Assembly: GCF_000377505.1 (NCBI RefSeq)
Contig: NZ_KB898186.1
Location: 1 to 64,000 of the forward strand
Direction of reading: 5' to 3'
Length of the DNA: 64,000 nucleotides
From: Paenibacillus massiliensis 2301065 = DSM 16942
GTDB lineage: Bacteria; Bacillota; Bacilli; Paenibacillales; Paenibacillaceae
In this document: one piece after another, positions 49,065 through 57,984 of the stretch
Numbering within the stretch: the stretch's first letter is position 1
Layout of the letters: the number at the start of each line of letters is the position of its first letter
Program-made: the position numbers and the translations under genes
Notes under the pieces: model-generated
What the model was told of the DNA's origin: nothing
The model's input: only the letters and a program-made list of their open reading frames with translations
Database searches by the model: none

Positions 49065-50615
49065 ATGAAAGGTTTCAAAGGGAAGCGCCCGAACGGGAAG
49101 CAGCTAAAGACGAAGACGTCCAAGGCGCCACAGAGCAGTAAACTCCCTGTCGAGCGTGTGAATGAGCTCTCTGCCAGAATGCTGGATTGGAGTCGTCAGC
49201 ACATTTGGACGGGACAGCGACGTTGGCTGACATTGGCCGCGAGTGGAATTATTTTGGCCGGAGGATTGGGGTTCGTTAGTAATCAGTATGTTGCAGCCAA
49301 CACCGTTCCTTATTACAAGGTATATGTAAAGGGGCAGGAGGTTGGAGCCATCCAAAGCGAGGATCAGCTAGCTGCGCTGTATGAGAACAAGAGCAAGGCT
49401 TATACGGAGAAGTACCCCGACGCGGAAATGGTACTGAATACCGAAGCCATCACTACGAAGATTGAGAAGGCCTATAAGGCCGACGTGGATAGCAAGGCTA
49501 CCTTGACGAAGCTGGACGGAATGCTGACAGCATATGCTAAGGGCGTCAAGGTGATGGTGGACGGTGAAGAGGTCGGTGTAGTCAAGGACGAGGATACAGC
49601 TAAGGCTGCGATCAAGGCGTTGCAGAAAGAGTACATACCGGAAGGACAAGGACAGCCTGCCGGATGGACCTCCTCTGTGAAGAAGACTTCAGCTTCATCA
49701 GCTAGTAATACCTCCAAAGCGTGGTTGATGTCGGTCGGAGTGAACGAGGACATTACCTATGAGGAAGTAAAGGCTGACCCGAACAAGCTGTTGTCCGAGG
49801 AGGGAGCCTTGCAGGCTTTGAAGGAAAGCAAGGAACAGCCCATTACGTACACGGTTCGTGAGGGGGATACGTTGTCTTCCATTGCAAGCCAATTCGGAAT
49901 GACAGCTTGGGAGATCAAGCAGAACAATCCGGGGACCCGGGAGAAATATTTGCAAATTGGGGATACTCTGCAGGTGACCGCACCTAAGGCTCCCTTAACT
50001 GTAACTACTGTGGAGAAGATTGTGGAGCAGGTCACGATTGAGCCGACGATCGTCACTCGTGAGAGTGATGAGCTCAAGGCCGGTACCTCCAAGGTCGTGC
50101 GCCCAGGCCAAAGTGGGCTGAAGCAGATGGACTTCCAGATTACGAAGGAAAATGGCCAGGTTATTAAGGAAGAATGGCTCGGTCAAAAGGTGATCAAGGA
50201 ATCGGTCCCTGAGGTCGTACTCAAAGGAACCAAGGTTGTAGGTGAAGGAACAGGACAATTCGTATGGCCTGTATCCGGTGCAATCCTGACGAGCAGCTAT
50301 GGCAGCCGCTGGGGTCGAATGCATGAGGGGATCGACATGGGAGGAGGCCGTGATATTAAAGCCTCGGATGAAGGTGTCGTGACTTTTGCAGGTCAGCAGA
50401 ATGGCTATGGTAATGTAATTATCATTGATCATGGCAATGGCTATCAGACCTTGTACGGGCATTTGAACAGTATTGGGGTTCGCTCAGGTCAAGTCGTTCG
50501 ACAAGGAGAGTCGATAGGCGTCATGGGTAACACAGGACGTTCTACTGGCACGCATCTTCACTTTGAAGTCCGTAAGAACAACGTTCCTCAAAATCCGATG
50601 ACCTATCTTCGATAG
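49065..50615 (+). CDS. LysM-G5-M23 cell-wall peptidase
   Basis: A 516-residue membrane-anchored peptidoglycan hydrolase. A basic cytoplasmic part (1-52) is followed by one membrane segment (56-72), an extracytoplasmic region (75-255), LysM (261-306, YTVREGDTLSSIASQFGM), G5 (about 310-392) and an M23 peptidase domain (398-516). Zinc ligands are in HEGIDM (His420, Asp424) and HLHF (His497, His499), with GNGYQTLYGHL around His466. M23 enzymes cut peptide cross-links. ATG 49065 has AGGAAG. It lies before walRKHIJ, whose regulon includes such hydrolases in B. subtilis. Confidence 0.92.
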   Translation: MKGFKGKRPNGKQLKTKTSKAPQSSKLPVERVNELSARMLDWSRQHIWTGQRRWLTLAASGIILAGGLGFVSNQYVAANTVPYYKVYVKGQEVGAIQSEDQLAALYENKSKAYTEKYPDAEMVLNTEAITTKIEKAYKADVDSKATLTKLDGMLTAYAKGVKVMVDGEEVGVVKDEDTAKAAIKALQKEYIPEGQGQPAGWTSSVKKTSASSASNTSKAWLMSVGVNEDITYEEVKADPNKLLSEEGALQALKESKEQPITYTVREGDTLSSIASQFGMTAWEIKQNNPGTREKYLQIGDTLQVTAPKAPLTVTTVEKIVEQVTIEPTIVTRESDELKAGTSKVVRPGQSGLKQMDFQITKENGQVIKEEWLGQKVIKESVPEVVLKGTKVVGEGTGQFVWPVSGAILTSSYGSRWGRMHEGIDMGGGRDIKASDEGVVTFAGQQNGYGNVIIIDHGNGYQTLYGHLNSIGVRSGQVVRQGESIGVMGNTGRSTGTHLHFEVRKNNVPQNPMTYLR

Positions 50616-50655
50616 GCCGCAACGGGTCCATTTCACGATATGAGGAATTGACATG

Positions 50656-50682
50656 AATCACACAAATCACACAAATCACATA
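50656..50682 (+). repeat. Three 9-bp tandem repeats encoding a His/Asn mini-frame
   Basis: AATCACACA twice and AATCACATA once. They lie in a 14-codon ATG frame (50653) with GAGGA upstream. The frame is too short to call a gene. The rest of 50616-50787 shows nothing. Confidence 0.5.
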
Positions 50683-50787
50683 AATGACCCTACTTAGTTG
50701 GACCATGTGTTGTATTCGAACGATACGTATCCAGCCCTCCTACTCATGATCAGTTACGAAATTATACATTATAGCGTACACAATAAG

Positions 50788-50823
50788 ACAAGCCTCTGAA
50801 CGATTCAGTTCGGAGGCTTGTTT
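50788..50823. terminator. Bidirectional terminator between M23 gene and ohr
   Basis: ACAAGCCTC-t-GAAC and GTTC-g-GAGGCTTGT form a long stem; TTT follows on the plus strand. It serves convergent genes. Confidence 0.8.
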
Positions 50824-50918
50824 CTCGTCTATATTTACGTTGCCAATTCGATTCCCATTCGGTCTGCGTAGACCTGATCTCGTCTCTAGGCAATACAGGC
50901 TGTGTCCGGGATTAGGCC

Positions 50919-51347
50919 TTACAATACATTAATAGTTACTTCGATGTTGCCACGTGTAGCACGGGAGTATGGACATTGCTCATGTGCTCCTTCAGCCAGC
51001 TTAATGGCAGTCTCGCGATCTACACCTTTGACGAGTACATCCAGATGTGCAGCGATACCAAAGCCACCGTCTTCCACTTTGCCGATGCTGACAGTTGCAG
51101 TAATCTCAGTACCTTCATGCTTGATGCGTTGCATACGTGCTACCATGTTCAGTGCGCTATCGAAGCAAGCAGAGTATCCTGCTGCGAAGAGTTGCTCTGG
51201 GTTCGTACCTTCACCGCCAGCGCCGCCCAGTTGCTTAGGTGTATCGATATCAAGACGCAATGCTGGAGATTCGGATTCTACGAAGCCATCACGGCCTCCT
51301 ACAGCTTTTACAGTGGTATCATAAAGTTTTTGTTGAATTTTCATCAT
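50919..51347 (-). CDS. ohr: Organic hydroperoxide resistance protein (Ohr/OsmC family)
   Basis: A 142-residue thiol peroxidase that reduces organic and fatty-acid hydroperoxides. The two catalytic Cys are in AAGYSACFDSAL (about Cys61) and AHEQCPYSRATRGN (about Cys125); the active-site Arg is in ALRLDIDTP. It forms a dimer. The MMKIQQKLYDTTVKAVGGRDG start matches family members. The AT-rich 60 bases upstream include ATACAATTTAATTTAT, slightly like the operator of the regulator OhrR, though no ohrR gene is here. It is read against replication and away from walR. Confidence 0.93.
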   Translation of the reverse strand: MMKIQQKLYDTTVKAVGGRDGFVESESPALRLDIDTPKQLGGAGGEGTNPEQLFAAGYSACFDSALNMVARMQRIKHEGTEITATVSIGKVEDGGFGIAAHLDVLVKGVDRETAIKLAEGAHEQCPYSRATRGNIEVTINVL

Positions 51348-51490
51348 GGTGAAAACATCACCTTTCTAATTTATATTTTATACAATTTAATTTATCACAA
51401 CTCAATTTAAAAAGAAAGTCTTTTTTTATAGGGAAGAATTCAGTTCATCCGTTGGCATGGATTGATCTCCGTGAGCATGTTGAACATTAT

Positions 51491-51590
51491 TGAGCACCAA
51501 GGAACATCAATGAACCTCGATGGGCCTCCATGGACCTCGAGGAACCTCAATGAATCTAGATGAATCTAGATGAATCTAGATGAATTAGCC
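51491..51590 (+). repeat. Decamer tandem array upstream of walRK
   Basis: Ten head-to-tail 10-base units, loosely TGAACCTCRA, from TGAGCACCAA at 51491 through TGAACCTCGA to three identical TGAATCTAGA (51551-51580) and a final TGAATTAGCC. The array has exact 10-bp phase and no spacers. Confidence 0.85.
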
Positions 51591-51675
51591 TATAGCAGAA
51601 ATCACCAGCGTTTAGCTAGGGTCTGTACTGGATGTATCCGCGGATGCACTATGTTAAAATGGGATGAGATATACT

Positions 51676-51691
51676 GAGCGGCTTACCGCTC
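51676..51691 (+). other. Stem-loop in the ohr-walR gap
   Basis: GAGCGG-CTTA-CCGCTC, without T run. It lies about 90 bases before walR; TATACT at 51670 could be part of a promoter. The 435-base gap holds no gene. Confidence 0.4.
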
Positions 51692-51782
51692 TTCGAATCG
51701 GATAAGAGTCTCGCACAGGGATAGCTATATCTCGTACTGGGGCAGCCATATAAAGTGGATTATAAGAATGAGGTGAACACAG

Positions 51783-52514
51783 GTGAAGCAGGGAACCATT
51801 CTCGTAGTGGATGACGAACAACCAATTGCCGATATACTGAAGTTCAATCTGGAGAAGGAGGGCTACACGGTTCTCTGCGCCTTTGACGGCAATACAGCTG
51901 TGGATGTGGCCTTAAGCCAGCATCCTGATTTGATTTTGCTGGACTTGATGCTACCAGGCATGGATGGGATGGATGTATGCCGTGAGGTGCGCAGCCAACA
52001 GCTTCAGATGCCGATCATTATGCTGACAGCCAAGGATGATGAGATCGACAAGGTGCTCGGGCTGGAGCTCGGGGCGGATGACTACGTGACCAAGCCCTTC
52101 AGCACGAGGGAATTGCTTGCCAGAGTGAAGGCGCACATGCGGCGACAGCGTGGCAGTGCGATATCACAGGATAACAAGCCGCCTGAAGAGCGACAGGGCT
52201 TGCGGATAGCCAATCTGTTCTTCGACACGGATATGTATACGGCTTACAAGAACGGAGTGCAACTGGATCTGACCCATCGGGAGTATGAACTGCTCTACTA
52301 TATGGCCAAAAATGCCGACAAGGTCATGACTCGTGAGCATCTGCTGCAGGCTGTATGGGGATTCGAGTATTACGGAGATGTACGCACGGTCGATGTGACG
52401 ATTCGGCGGCTGCGTGAGAAGATTGAGGAGAATCCCAGCAAGCCAGAGACAATCTACACAAGGCGTGGGCTCGGATATGTCATCCATAGCGGCAAGGGTG
52501 GAGGCTACGGATGA
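51783..52514 (+). CDS. walR: Two-component response regulator WalR
   Basis: A 243-residue OmpR-type regulator that controls cell-wall metabolism. The receiver domain has ILVVDDE, the phosphoacceptor Asp54 ([12 protein letters not shown]), and TAKD and KPF for Thr and Lys. The winged-helix domain is at about 140-235 ([55 protein letters not shown]). The start GTG 51783 is placed about eight bases after GAGGTGA. It overlaps walK by four bases and heads walRKHIJ. Essential in B. subtilis and relatives. Confidence 0.97.
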   Translation: MKQGTILVVDDEQPIADILKFNLEKEGYTVLCAFDGNTAVDVALSQHPDLILLDLMLPGMDGMDVCREVRSQQLQMPIIMLTAKDDEIDKVLGLELGADDYVTKPFSTRELLARVKAHMRRQRGSAISQDNKPPEERQGLRIANLFFDTDMYTAYKNGVQLDLTHREYELLYYMAKNADKVMTREHLLQAVWGFEYYGDVRTVDVTIRRLREKIEENPSKPETIYTRRGLGYVIHSGKGGGYG

Positions 52515-54337
52515 GCTGGCTGTCCTTCTTTCGGACGATTCAGGCTCGTCTCATTATCATCTACGTACTGCTGATTCTGGTCGCTATGCAGTTGATTGGC
52601 GTGTATTTTGTCAGCTCCATGAAGAATTCGTTAACGAGTAACTTCACACAGGATCTGCAGGCACGTGCGGAGATGCTGGCTGTATTGGCGGAGCAGGATT
52701 TGGCTGGTGGAGATGGCCAGACGGAGGAAGACAGTGTGGAGAGCTTGCGTGCACGGGTCGATAATCTCTTTGATTTTAGCGGAGCCGAGATTCAGGTGCT
52801 GGATTCCAGTGGCAGAGTCTTGATCACGTCACAGAACTCGCATGCAGATTATGTCGGGCGCAAGAACACGCAGACCGTAGTTAGCAGAGCTCTACAGGGT
52901 ATACGTAATAATGAAGAATATATGATTGACGAGGATAATGTACGGAAAAAGGTCGTGGCCAAGCCAGTAATCAGCAGTGGCAAGATTGTTGGTGCAGTAT
53001 ATATCGCTGCCTCCATGGCGGATCTGTACGATACGATGAAGCGAATTAACAGCGTGTTCATCTCGGGGATGCTGATTGCGCTGGGACTGACAGCTGTACT
53101 GGGCGTGGTGCTGGCGCATACCATTACTTATCCGATCAAGGTCATGACACGTCATGCTACTGCTGTTGCCGAGGGTAGCTTTGATCGGAAGATGCCTGTA
53201 TTCGGGAGCGATGAGATCGGGCAGTTGAGTCACGCCTTCAATTATATGACCAGTCGTCTGAGGGACGCTCTGTCGCAAAATGAGGAAGAGAAGGAGAAGC
53301 TTGCCTCGATTCTCACCAATATGAGCGATGGTGTCGTGGCAACCGACGAGAATGGCCGGGTCATCCTGGTGAACCGCCGTGCCAGCACGATGCTGGGTAT
53401 CAGTGATCGCGAGATTAGCGGCAGGCATATTGCCTTACTACTGGGGCTGGACCCGGAGGAGACAGAAGCGCTGATTACAGGCATGCCGGCCTCTACGCTG
53501 CTTCAATTGGAGCCTGCAGGTCAGGGCGATCCATTGGTCATTCGAGTGACATTCTCACCTATTCATCGTCGAGAGATTGGGATTACGGGGACGATTGCGG
53601 TACTGCAGGATGTGACGGAGCAAGAGGAGATGGAGGCATCACGGCGGGAGTTCGTGGCGAACGTATCGCATGAATTGCGCACACCACTGACGACCATCAA
53701 GAGCTATGCCGAAGCACTGGATGATGGAGCCATGACCGAACCTCAGCTAGGCGAGCGGTTCATTGGGGTCATTCGTAACGAGACAGAGCGCATGATTCGA
53801 CTGGTGACAGACCTGCTGCATCTGTCTCGGCTTGATTCCAATGAGGCGCCACTCCGTATGCAGACAGTTGACGTCGTAGAGATGCTGGAGGACGTAGCAG
53901 ATCGCTTCTCCTTCCAGATGCAGCAGAAGAATATTGAGTATCAGGTACAGGTCGAAGACGGAATTACTCAGGTCGTGGTGGACCGGGATCAGATGGATCA
54001 GGTGCTTGATAATCTGGTATCCAATGCACTCAAGTATACACCAGAGGGTGGAAGCATCCGTATGGAGGGCGTCAAGAGAGAGGGGCTGCTCTCGATCTCG
54101 GTACAAGATACGGGCATGGGGATTCCGAAGAAAGATTTGGATCGTATTTTTGAGCGGTTCTATCGTGTAGACAAGGCCAGATCACGTAATATGGGAGGGA
54201 CTGGACTAGGCCTATCCATTGCCCGGGAAATTGTAAAAGCCCATGGTGGCGATATCTACCTGGAGTCTGAACTCGATCAAGGTACCCGTGCGACCTTTAC
54301 TCTGCCGATGCCTGGCGAAGGGAGGGAGTCCTCATGA
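52511..54337 (+). CDS. walK: Sensor histidine kinase WalK
   Basis: A 608-residue membrane kinase. Two membrane segments (about 13-35 and 183-205) flank an extracellular sensor domain; HAMP (about 207-258), PAS (about 262-370), HisKA with His387 ([13 protein letters not shown]) and HATPase (N box [16 protein letters not shown] box [11 protein letters not shown]) follow. It phosphorylates WalR. The length is close to the B. subtilis 611. GTG-type start is excluded by the ATG overlapping walR (ATGA). Coupled to walH at its end. Confidence 0.97.
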   Translation: MSWLSFFRTIQARLIIIYVLLILVAMQLIGVYFVSSMKNSLTSNFTQDLQARAEMLAVLAEQDLAGGDGQTEEDSVESLRARVDNLFDFSGAEIQVLDSSGRVLITSQNSHADYVGRKNTQTVVSRALQGIRNNEEYMIDEDNVRKKVVAKPVISSGKIVGAVYIAASMADLYDTMKRINSVFISGMLIALGLTAVLGVVLAHTITYPIKVMTRHATAVAEGSFDRKMPVFGSDEIGQLSHAFNYMTSRLRDALSQNEEEKEKLASILTNMSDGVVATDENGRVILVNRRASTMLGISDREISGRHIALLLGLDPEETEALITGMPASTLLQLEPAGQGDPLVIRVTFSPIHRREIGITGTIAVLQDVTEQEEMEASRREFVANVSHELRTPLTTIKSYAEALDDGAMTEPQLGERFIGVIRNETERMIRLVTDLLHLSRLDSNEAPLRMQTVDVVEMLEDVADRFSFQMQQKNIEYQVQVEDGITQVVVDRDQMDQVLDNLVSNALKYTPEGGSIRMEGVKREGLLSISVQDTGMGIPKKDLDRIFERFYRVDKARSRNMGGTGLGLSIAREIVKAHGGDIYLESELDQGTRATFTLPMPGEGRESS

Positions 54338-55671
54338 AGGAGCAGCTTAAGTCTATGGTTCTGTTCCTGCTGGTCCTCAGCAGTCTGATTCAGAGCTACT
54401 TCTTGATCTATCGCCTCCCTGGCGGAGATTCGATCATCAGCTCAGAGACCAATTATGTCAAGACAGACAGTATGGGGCAGGAGCAGCGTATTGAGCAGTT
54501 GATCTTCCCCAACAAAATTATCGTTCATATGGGCGAGGATAAGCACACGGTCTTCTATCCTGAGACGACCTTCTACAAGCTAATCTTCACCCGTCTAGAA
54601 AGCCGGAGCTTCCAAAGCTTCGAGCGCCGAAGTATTCAGTCGGCTAACTGGAGTGAGGTTCGTCGCAAATATGAAGGGATTGAGATGGTGTTCAGCGGAG
54701 GCGTACCCGTCACCCTGTTGGAGCGAATGATGCGTCTGACGGCAGACCCCGTATTCCAGGCCGAGACGATTAACCGAATCTGGGTGTACACCGATGAGAA
54801 GGCCACAAGGACGCATGCGCTTTTCTTCAGTGCGAGGGGAGACGTAGTGTACGAGGCTAATGAGGTTGATCTGACCGTACAGGATGTACAGCAGCATGTG
54901 AGCTTCGGACAGAATGCGACTCCGTATGAGCTGATATCGGGACAATATTATATTCCAATGGACAATATAGAGATGCAGGAGCCGATCGTGAATTCGGGGT
55001 TGTTCACGACAGAGCAAATGCAGCGGAATCTCTTCTTCGATCCGGGAATTACTCGTAATATTCAGGAAAAAGACGGCTCCGAGATCTATACGGACAGCAA
55101 GCGTAGTCTACAGGTGAAGCAGAGCCAGCGGTGGATGGGCTATACCGATCCGGCGGCACCTTCTTCAGAACCTGGTAACCCGGTGAGGGATATTCTGGCT
55201 GCTGTAGACTTCGTCAATCAGCATGGGGGCTGGGATGGCGCCTATCGGCTCATCATGAATAACGCAAGTGATGTCTCGGGTGAAGAGTATCGAACGAATG
55301 TCTCTTTTCAGCAGTATTACGGGTCCTATCCTGTGTTGGACAGGCCTTCATTCAGGTTCGGTACGATCCGGCTAGAGGTGCAGCAAGAGACAGCATCAGT
55401 CTATGAGAGGTCTCTGCTCTATCTGAAGGGCGGAGAACAATCGAGTGCATCCATGCTGCTGCCGGGTGGAGAGGAGCTACGTGTCAAGCTGAAGCAGCTC
55501 GCTGGCAACAAGACTATTCTGGATGTCACACCTTCGTATTCACCTGAGCTGACAGAGGACGGCAGTCTGAAGCTGGTTCCTGTATGGCGTATTCAGCTGC
55601 TGAACGGTGGAATACAGACGATCCAGGCTATGCCTGCACCACAGCCGCCGGTGAGTGGTACGATCCCTTAA
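54334..55671 (+). CDS. walH: Two-component regulatory protein WalH (YycH)
   Basis: A 445-residue YycH protein with an N-terminal membrane segment (about 6-26, SMVLFLLVLSSLIQSYFLIY) and a large extracytoplasmic part. WalH and WalI form a membrane complex with WalK and tune its activity. Sequence divergence from Bacillus is high, as usual; the call rests on position, start overlap with walK (ATGA), length and topology, plus YycH-like NRIWVYTDEKATRTHALFF and VWRIQLLNGG segments. Confidence 0.9.
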   Translation: MKEQLKSMVLFLLVLSSLIQSYFLIYRLPGGDSIISSETNYVKTDSMGQEQRIEQLIFPNKIIVHMGEDKHTVFYPETTFYKLIFTRLESRSFQSFERRSIQSANWSEVRRKYEGIEMVFSGGVPVTLLERMMRLTADPVFQAETINRIWVYTDEKATRTHALFFSARGDVVYEANEVDLTVQDVQQHVSFGQNATPYELISGQYYIPMDNIEMQEPIVNSGLFTTEQMQRNLFFDPGITRNIQEKDGSEIYTDSKRSLQVKQSQRWMGYTDPAAPSSEPGNPVRDILAAVDFVNQHGGWDGAYRLIMNNASDVSGEEYRTNVSFQQYYGSYPVLDRPSFRFGTIRLEVQQETASVYERSLLYLKGGEQSSASMLLPGGEELRVKLKQLAGNKTILDVTPSYSPELTEDGSLKLVPVWRIQLLNGGIQTIQAMPAPQPPVSGTIP

Positions 55672-55741
55672 GCGAGAGATTGGTGTAGTGAAGGCTCGTA
55701 AATGAAGTACACACGAAGGACTGGAAAGGGAGGTAACGGGA

Positions 55742-56494
55742 ATGGATTGGAGCCGCGCCAAGAATGTATTGATCTTCACCTTTTTCCTGCTGAATCTGGT
55801 ATTAGCCAATCAGCTATGGAATGATGCGCGGGAGACGGTCGGTCCGAATCTGGATTTCACTTCACTGGATATAGGCACACAGCAGCTGATGGAGCAGAAG
55901 AGCATCCAGGTACTGGCGCCCATTCCTGGTGATACCCCCGAGCTGTCCAAGCTGTCCTATACGTATCTGAATGGAGAGGCGGGCAAACGTACAGAGCTGG
56001 CAACGCCTGTCGATAGCCGACTCATGTTCAACCGCCCAGAGCTGATTCAGGAGCTAGAGGATGAGATTCAGGATATTCGCGATTACGAATATGATCCATT
56101 GGCAGAGCTGGAATTGGATGTGCAGTACGGCGTATTCGTGCTTCATCCACTCGTGGAGAACCGCTATCCTCTGTTCAATGTGAATCTGGAGCTGTATTAT
56201 AGCAATCAGAAGATACGAGCCTATCGTCAGACTCCCGTAGAGATGCAGTCCTCGGGAGAAGCAGAGAAGGTGCTTCCGGCCTCAAAGGCCTTGGGAAGGT
56301 TAATTGATAATTTTCTGCCAGCTGGTGCAACAGTCAAGGATATTAAGCTTGGCTATTATGGTAGTGTATTTAATTCGGACAACCAGGTGGCGGCACCCGT
56401 ATGGCGCTTCACGCTGGAAGACGGCAAGGTCTATTACGTTCAGATGAACGGGGATGTCATTAGTCCGAAGACAGAACAAACGGAGGGGTTATAG
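55742..56494 (+). CDS. walI: Two-component regulatory protein WalI (YycI)
   Basis: A 250-residue YycI protein beginning MDWSRAKNVLIFTFFLLNLVLANQLW-type sequence, the family hallmark, with a single N-terminal membrane segment (about 7-24). The extracytoplasmic beta-rich part ends with the typical VAAPVWRFTLEDGKVYYVQMNGDVI. It acts with WalH on WalK. AGGGAGG precedes ATG 55742. It ends five bases before walJ. Confidence 0.93.
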   Translation: MDWSRAKNVLIFTFFLLNLVLANQLWNDARETVGPNLDFTSLDIGTQQLMEQKSIQVLAPIPGDTPELSKLSYTYLNGEAGKRTELATPVDSRLMFNRPELIQELEDEIQDIRDYEYDPLAELELDVQYGVFVLHPLVENRYPLFNVNLELYYSNQKIRAYRQTPVEMQSSGEAEKVLPASKALGRLIDNFLPAGATVKDIKLGYYGSVFNSDNQVAAPVWRFTLEDGKVYYVQMNGDVISPKTEQTEGL

Positions 56495-56498
56495 TTAC

Positions 56499-57305
56499 AT
56501 GGGCATGTCATTTACGGTCCTGTCGAGTGGATCGACAGGCAATGCCACCGTCATTAAGAATGAGGATACTGCGCTAATGATTGATGCAGGACTCAGTGCG
56601 AAGCGTATTGAGGAGCTGCTGAAGGAGCGGGAGCTAACCGGTGAAGATCTGAACGGCATTCTGGTGACCCATGAGCATTCAGATCATATTAAGGGTTTGG
56701 GGGCGATTGCCCGCAAGTACAAGCTTCCCATCTATGCTAATGAGAAGACTTGGGCGGCGATGAGCAAGCATGTAGGCACACTTGAGGATATTCAGCGTGT
56801 CATGCTGGAGACTGGAGCTACGCGTGAGTTCGGCTCCTTGCGTGTCGAATCCTTCGCGATCTCGCATGATGCGGCCGAACCCGTCGGATATAACTTCTAT
56901 GACGGGGAGTCAAAGCTGAGCGTGGCGACCGATCTCGGCTATGTGAGCGATAAGGTGAAGGAGGCCATCTCAGACGCAGATGTGATGGTGCTGGAAGCGA
57001 ATCATGATGTGAATATGCTGCGGATGGGCCGCTATCCATGGAATATCAAGCGTCGAATTCTTAGTGATATCGGGCATTTGTCCAATGAGATGGCCGGAGC
57101 AATCCTGAGTGAGCTGTTAACCGGAGTTACCAAGCGCACATACCTGGCTCACTTGAGCCTGGATCACAATATGATGGATCTGGCAAAAATGTCGGTCCGT
57201 AGTGCCATGGAGGACCGTGGATGCTTTTATAAGGACACGGAATTCCAGCTACGTGATACGTATTATGACCGACCTACACCGTGGGATAAGGTGAGTGAGT
57301 CATGA
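56499..57305 (+). CDS. walJ: MBL-fold metallohydrolase WalJ (YycJ)
   Basis: A 268-residue metallo-beta-lactamase-fold protein. The zinc-binding motif THEHSDHIKG is at about residues 58-67, with further ligands in ISHDAAEPVG, VATDLGY and EANHD. YycJ proteins belong to the walRK operon and are linked to coordination of division and replication and to DNA mismatch repair exonuclease activity. Start ATG 56499 follows GGAGGGG; ATG 56505 is an alternative nearer to the Bacillus start. The last 32 bases overlap a convergent small gene. Confidence 0.94.
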   Translation: MGMSFTVLSSGSTGNATVIKNEDTALMIDAGLSAKRIEELLKERELTGEDLNGILVTHEHSDHIKGLGAIARKYKLPIYANEKTWAAMSKHVGTLEDIQRVMLETGATREFGSLRVESFAISHDAAEPVGYNFYDGESKLSVATDLGYVSDKVKEAISDADVMVLEANHDVNMLRMGRYPWNIKRRILSDIGHLSNEMAGAILSELLTGVTKRTYLAHLSLDHNMMDLAKMSVRSAMEDRGCFYKDTEFQLRDTYYDRPTPWDKVSES

Positions 57306-57480
57306 AGCTGTCGAGCTCGGCAGCTTTTTGCTCTAGCTCCTCGCGGGTAATCAATCCCTTGTCGGCAAGCAGCTCGATCAAGGTGCTGAGCGCAAGGGTA
57401 TTGCGGTAATGATCGTCCTTTAGATCGGCTAGCTTGGCGATCATGTCCACCTCTTGTATGGCTGAATAATGGGATTTCAT
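57274..57480 (-). CDS. Small helical protein, function unknown
   Basis: A 68-residue protein not assigned to a family. It reads as mostly helical, with a central DDHYRNTLALSTLIELLADKG and LITREELEQKAAELD, a pattern reminiscent of small regulatory helical hairpins and of the N-terminal part of nitrile hydratase-like subunits, but without any metal motif. ATG 57480 has the strong site AAGGAGG; extension to 57513 would include the site itself. It converges on walJ and overlaps its 3' end by 32 bases. Read head-on to replication. Confidence 0.7.
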   Translation of the reverse strand: MKSHYSAIQEVDMIAKLADLKDDHYRNTLALSTLIELLADKGLITREELEQKAAELDSFMTHSPYPTV

Positions 57481-57766
57481 CAGCTTCCTCCTTTTTGAAA
57501 AATCCTCTTCCAACGGCAGGGCTTGTCCAGGAAAAAAACAAGGTCTGTCCTGCTCGAAGAGCTCTGCTCTTTTGACCTATCGTATGTTACAATACAGGTA
57601 CTTCACATAGATACACGAAATGATACGCGAGCTACGGAGTATTCAACAGTTCGAGATTCATGGATACAAGGCTTGGGTTGCTCAGAAGTAGCCTCCCCAC
57701 CCCTGTGTCATGTGCTGTGCGAGCTGCATCATTCAACAAAACAATAACAAGCTGACAGGAGGAACT

Positions 57767-57832
57767 GTGAAGATAGGCTCAGGTATGTATGGAGTTATCC
57801 TAGCCAGTCCTTGTGTCTTATTTATATTCTAG
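57767..57832 (+). CDS. Possible hydrophobic mini-protein (21 aa)
   Basis: A GTG-started frame four bases after a perfect AGGAGG. The product KIGSGMYGVILASPCVLFIF has one Lys then a hydrophobic stretch with a Cys, as a small membrane peptide would. No relative was recognised. Evidence is limited to the site and composition. The rest of 57481-57984 shows nothing convincing. Confidence 0.25.
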   Translation: MKIGSGMYGVILASPCVLFIF

Positions 57833-57984
57833 TCCACATGGGTTGAAATCATTCCTCTTATATCTACTTCTATGCGATATTCTATTCCCAAAAAGATTAA
57901 AAGGATAGCCGTGGATGAAGAGAACGTCGCAACTCTATGTAATCGTATGTAACCCTATGTAACCCATTCAAGGGAGGTTTTGTA

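Noticed and set aside
51360..51415. OhrR operator upstream of ohr
   Set aside because: The AT-rich sequence only partly resembles the known operator and has no full inverted repeat; no ohrR gene lies nearby.
51491..51590. Decamer array considered as a CRISPR array
   Set aside because: Units are contiguous with no spacers, are only 10 bp, and no cas gene is in the window.
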